From positions 1,726,056-1,790,055 of the forward strand of contig NC_067304.1 of NCBI RefSeq assembly GCF_020740795.1: a stretch of DNA of 64,000 bases, given 5' to 3'. This DNA comes from Apus apus (Eukaryota > Chordata > Aves > Apodiformes > Apodidae). The translations under genes and the position numbers were made by a program. This document shows positions 1 through 12,400 of this stretch, piece by piece. Within the stretch, counting starts at the first letter, position 1; each line of letters begins with the position of its first letter. The notes beneath the pieces were generated by a model. The model was not told where the DNA came from. It worked only from the letters and a program-made list of their open reading frames with translations, and searched no databases.

Positions 1-437
1 GGGGGGTTAGCCCATATTTTCACCCATCTCCTCAGAATGGGTGAGCTCTGAGAGCTCCCTGGCTGCAAAGACCCTGCTCCCCACCCCGAGATTTGACACA
101 CCCCATCACCTCCTCTTTTTTGGGGGGGGCTATTTGGGGGGGTCCTGGAACGTTCTGGAGGTGGTGCAGAGGCAGGGGGTGCCCACCAGCCAAGCACAAC
201 CTGGCTCAGTGTGGTGGAGCTGGGATGAGCTGGGATGAGCTGGGATAGGGATGTGCAGGAGGTGGGTGGGAGTTGCCTTGGTAACATCTCTGCTGCTGCG
301 GGTCCATTTTTGGTCTTTTCACCAGAAAAACACAATCCTGGGTTTGCAGAAGGTGAATTGTGATTATTTTTTTTTTGGGGGGGGTGTTGGTTTTGCTGGG
401 AAACTAATTTCACTGACTTTTTACCTTGGTTTTTCAG
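1..437 (+). other. STRIP1: STRIP1 intron (partial, between coding exons 1 and 2)
   Basis: Non-coding sequence that ends in a pyrimidine-rich acceptor (ttggtttttcag) at 426-437. It has G and T runs (around 117-130 and 367-384) and three copies of a short 'gctgggatga' motif near 220-247. I see no CR1 or exon. The first coding exon of STRIP1 should lie upstream of the window. Confidence 0.75.
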
Positions 438-3400
438 GGCTATTCGGAGTCCCCAGACCTGGAGTTTGAATATGCAGATACTGATAAATGGGCAGCAGAG
501 CTCTCTGGTAAGGGAGATGTCCTGATGGATTAATTCTTCTCATCCATGACTTCTTCATTCCTGGTAATGATTTGAGGAGCTCCCTCAACTCCAGCCTGAC
601 TCTGGTGTTGTTTTCAAGACCTTCTTGGCACTGAAGGAGAAGCGAGATCGTGTCATTCACGTTTTGAGCTTTATCTTAAGTGTGTGTTTTGCATTTCCCT
701 CATCTTGGATGGATCTTGGAATGAAAGGGACTGGGTGGCAGCTCTTCCCGGCAGCTCAGTCCAGCTGGTTGGAGGTTTTCCTCTGGTTTGTTTTTGTTTT
801 GGCAGAGCTGTACAGCTACACAGAGGGGCCAGAATTCCTGCTCAACCGCAAGTGCTTCGAGGAGGATTTCAGGATCCATGGTAAGAGCTTCTCTTGGACC
901 TTTGGGGAGGGACAGGGATCTCCTGAAGGAGACACAGGGGTTGGTTAATGAATGGTGGAGCAGAAAGTTGAGCTGGGCATGGATAATCTGCACTGGGGTT
1001 GTACTGGAGACCTGGTCAGTGTGTGTGTGGGTTGGTCCTGGTGTTGATGTCCAGGGTGGTTCATCTGTGCCAGGGTGGCTGTGCTGGAACATAGTGGCAG
1101 AAGCAAGAGCCTACAGCTCATTTCCCACCAGCTGGCAGTGCTGTTGGGATGGATGGGATTCATCCAGTGTACCCTGAGGCAGCCCTGTTTTCATAGAATC
1201 ATGGGATGTTTTGGGTTGGAAGGGACCTTCAAGATGACCCAGATCCAACCCCCTGCATGGGCAGGGACACCTCCCACCAGCCCAGGCTGCTCCAAGCCCC
1301 ATCCAACCTGCCCTTCAACACTGCCAGGGATGGGGCAGCCACAGCTTCCCTGGGCAACCTGGGCCAGGATCTCACCACCCTCACAGGGAAGATATTTTCT
1401 GTCAAACTGAATCCTTTGCAGCTTTTTCCAGCCATCTTGGTGTCCTGGACAGGCAGAGGTGCTCTGTACCCTTAACCTGCTTTGGTTTTGCAGTGAGGGA
1501 CAAGAAATGGACCGAGCTGGACAAGAACCAGCACCACACCCATGCCATGAGGCTGCTGGACGGGCTGGAGGTGACGGCGCGGGAGAAGAGGCTGAGGGTT
1601 GCCCGAGCCATCCTTTATGTGGCCCAAGGTGACACCAGCTCCTCTGCCCCCTTCATTTTCCCACTGCCAGCTCTAGGTAGTGGATTGGAAGCTGTCCATT
1701 TCATAGAATCATGGAGTGGTGAAGGTTGGAAGAGATCTTCAAGATCATCAGGTTCCAACCCCCTGCATGGGCAGGGACACCTCCCACCAGCCCAGGCTGC
1801 TCCAAGCCCCATCCAACCTGCCCTTCAACACTGCCAGGGATGGGGCAGCCACAGCTTCCCTGGGCAACCTGGGCCAGGCTCTCACCACCCTCACAGCAAA
1901 GAATTTCCTCTTCATCTCCAACCTAAACCTCCCTCTCCCACTTTTCATCCATCCCCCTCATCCCATCCCTCCCTGCCCTTGTCCCAAGTCCCTCCCCAGC
2001 TTTCCTGGAGCCCCTTCAGGCACTGGAAGGTGCTCTAAGGTCTCCCTGGAGCCTTCTCTTCTCCAGGCTGAACACCCCAACTCTCCCAGCCTGGCTCCAG
2101 AGCAGAGTTTATTTCTTTCTTTAAAACCATTTTCCCTGGGATGAACGGAACGAAGCGAATTCTCGTGGGAGCCACTTTGTGAGAGTTTGATCCAAAATTT
2201 GCCTGACTTCCCTGTGCTATCCCAGTTCTTCCAGACCTGGCCAGTTCCATCCCATTTTTTGCCTTCAGATTAAGGCTGTCTATTCCATTCCACCCACAAA
2301 ATCCTCACGGGGGGTTGGGAGGGCCCTGAGATCCCTGAGGAGGTGGGATCCAGCCCGGGGGTCTTTGCAGGCACGTTTGGGGAGTGCAGCTCCGAGGCTG
2401 AGGTGCAGGCCTGGATGAGGTACAACATCTTCCTCTTGCTGGAAGTGGGAACCTTCAATGCTTTGGTGGAGCTGCTCAACATGGAGATTGAGTGAGTACT
2501 GGGGGGTGACATGCTTCAAAAATGGCGTTGGGGTTCTCTGGTAGGAATATTTTTCCAGGTTGTGGCAGTTCCTGGTCTGTCTATCCTTAATCTGAGCCCT
2601 GCAGCTACTGGAATGACTCTTGTTGTTCTGGGTGGGTAAATAATGTTGGATTGTACTTGATTTAGACAGAAATTCTGCCTGGCAGCAAATAGTGTCAGTT
2701 CCCCCTCCCTCCACTGCACTGTGAGAAGGGGACTCGTTGCAGCAATATCTCTTACACTGTGTTTGCACCTTGAATCCTGGGGTCAGGTCTGGGCCCCTCA
2801 GGACAAGAAGGACATTGAGGGGCTGGAGAGTGTCCAGAGAAGGGCAGCAGAGCTGGGGAAAGGGATGGAGAACAAGGAGAAGGGGCTGGAGAACTTCTGA
2901 GGAGCAGCTGAGGAACCTGGGGGTGTCCAGCCTGCAGCAAAGGAGGCTGAGGGGAGACCTGCTGGCTCTGCAGCTGCTGAGAGGAGGTTGGAGCCAGGGG
3001 GGTCGGGCTCTGCTCCCCAGGAACAAGGGATAGAACAAGAGGAAATGGCCTCAAGTTGCCCCAGGGGAGGTTCAGTTTGGACCTTGGAAACAATTCCTGG
3101 AAAGGGTTGTCAGGCCCTGGCCCAGGCTGCCCAGGGCAGGGCTGGAGTCCATAGAACATGTAAAGTTGGAAGGGACCTTAAAGATCATCAGGTTCCAACC
3201 TCCCTGCTATGAGCAGGGACACCTCCCACCAGACCAGGCTGCACAAGCCTCATCCAACCTGCCCTTGGACACGTCCAGGGATGGGGCATCAACAACCTCC
3301 CTGGGTAACCTGTTCCACCACCTTTCTACCCTCATGGTGAAGAATTTCTTCCTGATGTCTGACCTAAATCTCCCCTCTTCCAGTTTTCATCCATCCCCCC

Positions 3401-6400
3401 TGCTCCCATCCCTCCCTGCCCTTGTCCCAAGCCCCTCCCCAGCTTTCCTGGAGCCCCTTCAGGCACTGGAAGGTGCTCTAAGGTCTCCCTGGAGCCTTCT
3501 CTTCTCCAGGCTGAACACCCCAGCTCTCCCAGCCTGGAGGGCTTTCCGAACCGTGTAGATGTGGTGCTGAGGGACACGGGTCAGTGGTGGTTTGGTTGGA
3601 ATGGTTGGACTGAAAGCTTTTTCCACCCAAAGGAGTTGTGTGCTTCAGGCTGTGGCTTTGGCCCGGGGTGGGGGTGCTGGTGGCAAGAGTGCAGTGTCAC
3701 CTCAGCCCCCTCAAGAGGTTGTGTTCCCCCCAGTAACAGTGCAGCCTGCAGCAGCGCCGTGAGGAAACCAGCCATCTCCCTGGCTGACAGCACGGACCTG
3801 AGGTAGGGAGCAGGGCTTGGGAGAGGGGGGCAGAGAGGGGACCCCACGTTTCCTGCTTCCTCTGATGGGCTGAGACAGGTCAACAGGCACCAGACCCCTG
3901 TCCTGGGGCTGTCCCAGCTCCATCAGCACCCTCAGGCGCTCTCGAGAATTCCAGAATATTGAGGGTTGGAAGGGACCTCTGAAGGTCATTGAGTCCAACC
4001 CCCCTGCCAGAGCAGGAACAAAGGAAAACAACAACAAAATCCCAAACCAAACAAACTAGAGCAGATCACTCAGAAAGGCACCCAGGCGGGTCTTGAAAGT
4101 CTCCAGAGAAGGAGACTCCATAACCTCTCTGGGGAGCCTGTTCCAGTGCTCAGGTCTGCTCAGTCCAGAGATGTCCCCTGTGCTCAAGCACGTGGCTGGT
4201 GAGGGACATAAAAGCAGTAAAGTGTGGAAAAGGGATTATTTTCTCCTACTTTGACTTGCAGAGACCTTCCTCCCTGAGACCATTTCTCCTGGTGTGGAGT
4301 GGGTGGATAGGAACAGGCCATGGTTGGGCTGACCCAGCCTCCCCCCACAGCCCTGGGTGCTGGTGGTGCCTTCATAACTCATCCCAAACCCTCTGATGAT
4401 TCATCCAACCTTCTGGTTTTTTGCAGGGTGCTGCTGAACATCATGTACCTGATCGTGGAGACTGTTCGGCAGGAGGCTGAAGGGGACAAACCTGAGTGGA
4501 GGAGCATGAGGCAGACCTTCAGAGCAGAGCTGGGTGAGGAGCAGGCTCTTGGGGCTTGATGGAGGTTTCCAGGGCTGAAGAATCATAGAATCATGGAGTG
4601 GTTTGGGTGGAAAGGGACCTTCAAGATCATTTAGATCCAACCCCCTGCATGGGCAGGGACACCTCCCACCAGCCCAGGCTGCTCCAAGCCCCATCCAACC
4701 TGCCCTTCAACACTGCCAGGGATGGGGCAGCCACAGCTTCCCTGGGCAGCCTGGGCCAGGGTCTCACCACTGTCACAGCAAAGAATTTCCTCCTCATGTC
4801 CAACCTAAATCCCCCCTTTTCTAGCTTGGCTCTAGTTCCCAGTTAATCGGGACTGGCAGCACTGGGTTGGTTCCTGCTGGGCTGAACCTTGCTGGTGGGG
4901 CAGAGGAGGATGAGCAGAGGAAGGCAGCCAAACTTTTCTGCTGTCTGGTTGCTCTCTCCCTGGGGCAAAATAATAGAATATTTGGGCTGTTGTTTCCTCT
5001 CAACACAAAAATAAGCAATTATGGAGGTTACAGGGCCTTGGACAGGAGGAGAGGAGCTGTGTGGGTGAGATGAGGATCATAGAATCCCAGACTGATTTGG
5101 GTTGGAAGGGACCTCAAGGATCATGTAGTTCCAGCCCCTTTATGGGCAGGGACACCTCCCACTAAACCATGTTGGTCAAGGTCCAGTTTTGTTGATGGGG
5201 AATGTGAGACTGCAGAGGCCTGTGAGGGTGCAGGGTCTGGTGGCTGGGGTGAGGACAGGGACATGGAAGTCCTGACTGTCAGTGCCATCTGGTTCCAGGA
5301 GCCCCCCTGTACAACAACGAGCCCTTCTCTGTTATGCTCTTTGGGATGGTGACCAAGTTCTGCAGTGGCCACGCTCCACATTTCCCCATGAAGAAGGTTC
5401 TGCTCTTGCTCTGGAAGACTGTGCTGGTAAGGAGAGGTGGTGGGCTGTGCTGACACAGGTCTCATGGGGTTTTGTTTGGCAGAAGAAGGGAAGTTCTGCC
5501 CTTGGAGCTGGCTGTATTTGCTCCATCCTCTTTTGCTGTCCTTCAGCTGAGTAGTTTGTGCCCAGTTAACCCACCCCTAGGTTTCATCCCATAGGGGAGC
5601 ATTGGGTATTGGTGTCTGGAGCTGGATACCAAGGCTGAACCCAAAACAAGGTCCCCATCTGGTGTATGCATGAAGGAGAAGGTCCAGACACTTCAGCTGG
5701 GGCTGCCTGAACACCCTCTTGTCCCTTCTTGGGAACAGGCAGCTCTTGTTCCACACCCCGGGAAAAGATTTAGGCCTCCAGGAGAGCAGATTTGGGGGTG
5801 GAGAAATGGCATGTCAAGGAGTCCCCCGGTGCTCAGGGTGCTGTGGTCTCTTTTTGCAGTGCACCCTGGGGGGTTTTGAGGAGCTGCAGAGCATGAAGGC
5901 AGAGAAGAGGGAGATCCTGGGCCTGCCCCCTCTGCCCGAGGACAGCATCAAGGTGATCCGCAACATGCGGGCAGCGTCGCCCCCTGCCTCTGCCTCCGAC
6001 CTCATCGAGCAGCAGCAGAAGAGAGGCCGGAGGGAACACAAGGTGAGGCTGACCCTGGGGACAGTGACACTGGAGCAGTTTGTCCCCCAGGGTTGTCACC
6101 TGCCTGCTGGTCTCTGTTTGGAGGTCAGGGTGAACCGCAAACCAGAGGGCAAAATGAGGGTTAGGGTGGACCTGCTGGGAAGGAGTTCTAGGGAGAAGGA
6201 GCTGGGAGTCTTGGTAGTAAATGATCCATGAGCCAGGAATGTGCCCTTGTTGCCCAGAAGGCCAATGGGATCCTGGGGTGCATAAGGAAGAGTGTGGCTG
6301 AGAGAGGTCATCCCCTCTATTCTGCCCTGGTGAGGCCACAGCTGGAGAACTGGGACCAGTTCTGGGCTCCCTAGTTCAGGAGGGACAGGGAACTGCTGGA

Positions 6401-9400
6401 GAGAGTCCAGGGGAGGGCAACAAAGATGGTTGGGGGGTTGGAGCATCTCTCTGATGAGGAAAGGCTGGGAGAGCTGGGACTGTTCAGCCTGGAGGGGAGA
6501 CCTTATTAATGCCTGTAGGTATCTCAGGGTGGGTGCAGGAGGATGGAGCCAGACTCTGCTCAGTAGTGCCCAGTGACAGGACGAGGGGCAACGGGCACAA
6601 ACTGGAACATGGGAAGTGCCACTGAAATAGGAGGGAAAACTTCTTGACTGTGAGGGTGACAGAGCCCTGGGACAGGCTGCCCAGGGAGGCTGTGGAGTCC
6701 CCTTCTCTGGAGATATTCCAAACCCTGCTGGATGCAGCCCTGTGGAATGTGCTCCAGGTGATCCTGCTTTAGCAGGGGAGTTGGACTGGGTGATTTCTAG
6801 AGGTCCCTTCCAACCCTGAGGATTCTGTTAATTGCTCTCTTGTTATCCCCCCCTTCACCCTCCCGAGGGAAGATAAAAGGGGAATAAGGAAGAGAGACAT
6901 AAAGGCTGGAAATTAAAACTGGAGCAGGTTTACTGGAACGTGGCAAGGGGAGTAACATGTGGGATGAAGAACAGATAAAGTAAATATACACTTAGATTCA
7001 GCTAAAGGCTCTGGGGAGACCTTAGAGCACCTTCCAGTGCCTGAAGGGGCTCCAGGAAAGCTGGGGAGGGGCTTGGGACAAGGGCAGGGAGGGATGGGAT
7101 GAGGGAGATGGATGAAAAGTGGAAGAGGGAGATTGAGGTTGGAGATGAGGAGGAAATTCTTGGCTGTGAGGGTGGTGAGAGCCTGGCCCAGGTTGCCCAG
7201 GGAAGCTGTGGCTGCCCCATCCCTGGCAGTGTTGAAGGGCAGGTTGGATGGTGCTTGGAGCAACCTGGGCTGGTGGGAGGTGTCCCTGCCCATGCAGGGG
7301 GTTGGGACTGGATGATCTTGAAGGTCCCTTCCCACCCAAACCACCCCATGATTCTATGAACACCAATCCTGATGATGGCAGGAATAGGTGGGTGAGGGCC
7401 CCGTGTGGCAGGGCTGGCTCTGGAGGGGGATCCGCAGGAATTCTCAGCACCTGATGGAGTTGGATTCTGCAGAGCATGTGATGAGTTGAGGGGAAACCAG
7501 GAGCCTCTGAGCTCAGCAGCAGCAAGGAAAGCACATGAAAAAGGGGACTGGGCTTCCAGTTCTCCTGGCTCTTCTAGTAGGGCAGGAAGTGAGAGGGAAT
7601 CCTGACCCCTCTCTGATCAACTCTTTCAGGTCCTTCAGGGTCCTAAAGACCGTCTCTCTAGTTCATCCTGTTGGTGTCAACAAATTTGGCAGGCCCACCC
7701 CAACCATAACACTGCTGTTCTCTCTCCAGGCTCTGATTAAGCAGGACAACCTGGATGCCTTTAACGAGCGGGACCCTTACAAAGCTGACGACTCCCGTGA
7801 GGAGGAGGAGGAGAATGATGATGACAACAGCCTGGAGGGAGAGACCTTCCCCCTGGAACGGGATGAAGTGATGCCTCCCCCCATCCAGCACCCCCCCAGT
7901 GACCGCATCACCTGCCCCAAGGGGCTTCCCTGGGCCCCCAAGGTCCGGTGAGTGGTGGGGCTGACCCGAGGGGAGAGCTGGAGAAGGTTGAGGAGAACAG
8001 AGGCTGTTACATATGAAGAACTTCAGCAGTGAGGTGGGGAAGATGTTAGAGATGGGGTGGACGATCTGCTGGTCACTTTGGTGGCTGTTCTTTTGGTGGG
8101 GTGGGCTCAGCAAGGACATGGAGCTCCTGGAGGGAGTCCAGAGGAGCCACGGAGATGATCCAGGGGCTGGGGCAGCTCTGCTCTGGAGCCAGGCTGGGAG
8201 AGTTGGGGTGTTGAGCCTGGAGAAGAGAAGGCTCCAGGGAGACCTTAGAGCACCTTCCAGTGCCTGAAGGGACTCCAGGAAAGCTGGGGAGGGGCTTGGG
8301 ACAAGGGCAGGGAGGGATGGGATGAGGGGGATGGATGAAAAGTGGAAGAGGGAGCTTGAGGTTGGAGATGAGGAGGAAATTCTTTGGTGTGAGGGTGGTG
8401 AGAGCCTGGCCCAGGTTGGCCAGGGAAGCTGTGGCTGCCCCATCCCTGGCAGTGTCCAAGGGCAGGTTGGATGGTGCTTGGAGCAACCTGGGCTGGTGGG
8501 AGGTGTCCCTGCCCATGCAGGGGGGTGGAACTGGATGATCTTGAAGGTCCCTTCCCACCAAACTAGTCCATGATCCTTTACCTGCCCATGAGGTGACCCA
8601 GGGCTGAGGGGTACCCAGGTGTGACTCCTTCCCTTTGTCCCTTTGCTGCAGAGAGAAGGACATTGAGATGTTCCTGGAGTCCAGTCGCAGCAAGTTCATC
8701 GGCTACACGCTGGGCAGGTGGGTTCCTGCAGAGCCAGCCTGGGGGGCTGCTGATGTGGGGGGGTGAAGATGGGGGTGCTGATTTTGGGGGGAGGACTGTA
8801 GAATTATGGGGGGCGCTATTGATTTGGCTGCTACACAGGCTACTGATCTGGGGGCTGCTGTTGCCCTCTGCTTGGCCGCAGGGGAGTCCGGAGCTCACTG
8901 GCTCCTTCCAGGGGTGGTGGTCTCTGTCCTGCCTGTGGGGGTTGCTCAGGTTGGCTCCTGCCTGCAGCCAACTGGGCTCTTTCTCCTCTCTAGTGACACC
9001 AACACCGTGGTGGGCTTGCCCAGGCCCATCCACGAGAGCATCCGAACCCTGAAGCTGGTGAGTACGTTGACCAGATCCTCACCCTGGCCATTCCTGGGTG
9101 CCACTTCCCCATCCCCCATCACAGGTCAGGGCCAATGATGTATTTTCCTGTCCCCTCTTGCTCAGCCCTGTGATGGGAGACACCTCAAGTTATCATCCCA
9201 TTCCTGGTCTCCTAGGCTGGCCAAGTCCATTTCCTTCCTGTCTTTGTCCCTTCCTGATTTCATCCCTTCCACACTGGGGTTGTCCCAGAGGTGAGGCCAG
9301 CAGCCACACCTTGCCCATCAACATTGGTCACCACTGGACAGGAGTAACAGGGAGGGTCTTAAAAAGCTGATGGGCCCAGGTTGGGGCTGGTGGCATCTCA

Positions 9401-12400
9401 GGGGGGCCCATGGTGTGACCCCTGTTCTCCCCCTTGCAGCACAAGTACACGTCGATCGCGGAGGTGCAGGTGCACATGGAGGAGGAGTTCCTGCGCTCCC
9501 CGCTCTCTGGGGTGAGTGTGGGGATCAGGGTGGGATGGAGCTCCCAGGCTTTGGAGCTGGGGACACTTGGTCCCACCAGGGTTTTTGGCAGAGCTGGGGG
9601 GTTTGCTCCATGGGGGGAGGAGGAGTGGTTTATTTGGGAAAGAGGGCGTGGGGAGGCCCAGGGCTGAGCCAGGCCCGTGGCGATGGTGGCAGCTCCTGGA
9701 GTGAGGATTTCTGGTCTCTTCTGGTCCCAGGGGGAAGAAGAAGTGGAGCAAGTTCCTGCAGAGATCCTGTACCAGGGCCTGCTACCCAGCCTGCCCCAGT
9801 ACATGGTGAGCTGAGGGGCACTGGGGGTCCCTGTGCTCCATGGAGGGGCCTCCCTCCATTGCTCCATCCCTTTCCAGTCGTACCTCCCAGTTTTCTTCCC
9901 ACATCCCTGTTCCTCCTGCAGCAGGGGACTATGGCCAGTCCTGTTTCCACCCCCTTTTCCATCTCTCCCTTCTCCCCAGATTGCTCTGCTGAAGATCCTC
10001 CTGGCTGCAGCCCCCACCTCCAAAGCCAAGACTGATTCCATCAACATCCTGGCAGATGTCTTGCCAGAGGAGATGCCGTGAGTGACCACGGGGGTGCTGG
10101 CTGGTGGGAAGGGAAGGGGGGCACAGGAAGGAGCCAGGCAGGGGGGACATGGTTGGGGCTGTAGCTGAAATGTGGCCAATTCTGGAGCTCTCAACACAAG
10201 AAGAACATAGGGCTCCTGGAGAGAGTCCAGAGGAGCCACGGAGATGATGGGAGGGCTGGAGCAGCTCTGGTCTGGAGCCAGGCTGGGAGAGTTGGGGTGT
10301 TCAGGCTGGAGAAGTGAAGGCTCCAGGGAGACCTTAGAGCACCTTCCAGTGCCTGAAGGGGCTCCAGGAAAGCTGGGGAGGGACTTGGGACAAGGGCAGG
10401 GAAGGATGGGATAAGGGGGAATGGATGAAAACTGGGAGAGGAAGGTTGAGGTTGGACATGAGGAGGAAATTCTTTGGTGTGAGGGTGGTGAGAGCCTGGC
10501 CCAGGTTGCCCAGGGAAGCTGTGGCTGCCCCATCCCTGTCAGTGTTGAAGGACAGGTTGGATGGGGCTTGGAGCAGCCTGGGCTGGTGGGAGGTGTCCCT
10601 GCCCATGCAGGGGGTTGGGACTGGGTGATCTTTTAGGTCCCTTCCAACCCAAACCATCCCATGATCCTCTGATTCCTGGGTGATTTGACCATCTTCTGCT
10701 CGGTGGTGTGCCAGGAGCTGTGCAGTGGTGCAGAAGGTGGCTGCTGAGAGCCCAGGGGATGGCAGGACTGTCCACTGAGACCTCCAGGGCTGTCTGGGTG
10801 CAGACAGTGGCCCAGCCCAAGGATCCCTCTATGTCCCCAGGACCACAGTGCTGCAGAGCATGAAGCTGGGGGTGGACGTCAACCGGCACAAGGAGATCAT
10901 CGTCAAAGCCATTTCTGCCGTGCTGCTCCTCCTGCTCAAGCACTTCAAGCTCAATCACATCTACCAGGTGAGGTGGGCCAGAGTCTGGCCACCCTGCACG
11001 GGGCTCTGGGGTTGAGCAGGACCCAGGGAAGGTCCCCATTCACCCGCTTTTCTCCCCAGTTTGAGTACATGGCCCAGCATCTGGTCTTTGCCAACTGCAT
11101 CCCACTCATCCTGAAGTTCTTCAACCAGAACATCATGTCCTACATCACTGCCAAGAACAGGTAGTGGAGGAGAGTGCCCACCCATGTCCCTGCTGAGGGT
11201 GGGGAGGGGGATCCCTGCTTGCTTAACCCCTCCCTGGACCCGGGAAAGTGCCCACGGCAGCTGATCCCTGGTGGGTGGGACGTGTGGGGCCAGGCAGGGT
11301 ATGGGGGAGCAGCAGGACACCCCTTCTTTTCCTGCAGCATCTCTGTCCTGGACTACCCGTACTGCGTGGTGCACGAGCTGCCCGAGCTGACAGCAGAGAG
11401 CCTGGTGAGTCACTGCCTGCTCTGCCAGGCCCTGGCACCCCAGGGTGCTGCCCACAATCCCACACTAGTTTGGGTTGGGTGCGACCTTCAAGATCATCCA
11501 GTCCCAGCTGCCACAGGCAGGGACACCTCCCACCAGCCCAGGCTGCTCCAAGCCCCATCCAACCTGCCCTTCAACACTGCCAGGGATGGGGCAGCCACAG
11601 CTTCCCTGGGCAACCTGGGCCAGGCTCTCACCACCCTCACAGCAAAGAATTTCCTCCTCATCTCCAACCTCAAGCTCCCTCTCCCACTTTTCATCCATCC
11701 CCCTCATCCCATCCCTCCCTGCCCTTGTCCCAAGCCCCTCCCCAGCTTTCCTGGAGCCCCTTCAGGCACTGGAAGGTGCTCTAAGGTCTCCCTGGAGCCT
11801 TCTCTTCTCCAGGCTGAACACCCCAACTCTCCCAGCCTGGCTCCAGAGCAGAGCTGCCCCAGCCCCTGGATCATTTCCATGGCTCCTCTGGACTCTCTCC
11901 AACAGGGTGGATCATGGGTGCAGGGAGGCAGCAGAGCTCTAGCACCCAGCCCTGCCACCATCAGCACTGCTGTGCTCAGCCCCTGGAGCAGCCAAATGTT
12001 TCCTGCCTGCTGTGCCCTGCCCCTTTGGCCAAAGGTCCTTGGACCAGAACAGCATCTCCTCATCACTTGTCCCATGTCTTCCCTGACTCCTGCTTTTCCT
12101 TTCCCACAGGAAGCTGGAGACAACAACCAATTCTGCTGGAGGAACCTCTTCTCCTGCATAAACCTCCTGCGCATCCTGAACAAGCTGACCAAGTGGAAAC
12201 ACTCCCGCACCATGGTGAGGGCTGGAGAACCCCCTGGAGCTTCAGGCTGGGCACTCATGGGGGGCCTTCAGCTGGGGGAGGGGTCTGGGGATGTCTTGGT
12301 TTGCCCCCCTTCACCTTACTGGGGTGGTGGGATGGGTGGAAGAGGTCTGTGTGTGCTGGAGGAGTTGGGTGCCACGTCCCCGTCGCAGCCGTGTCACGTG

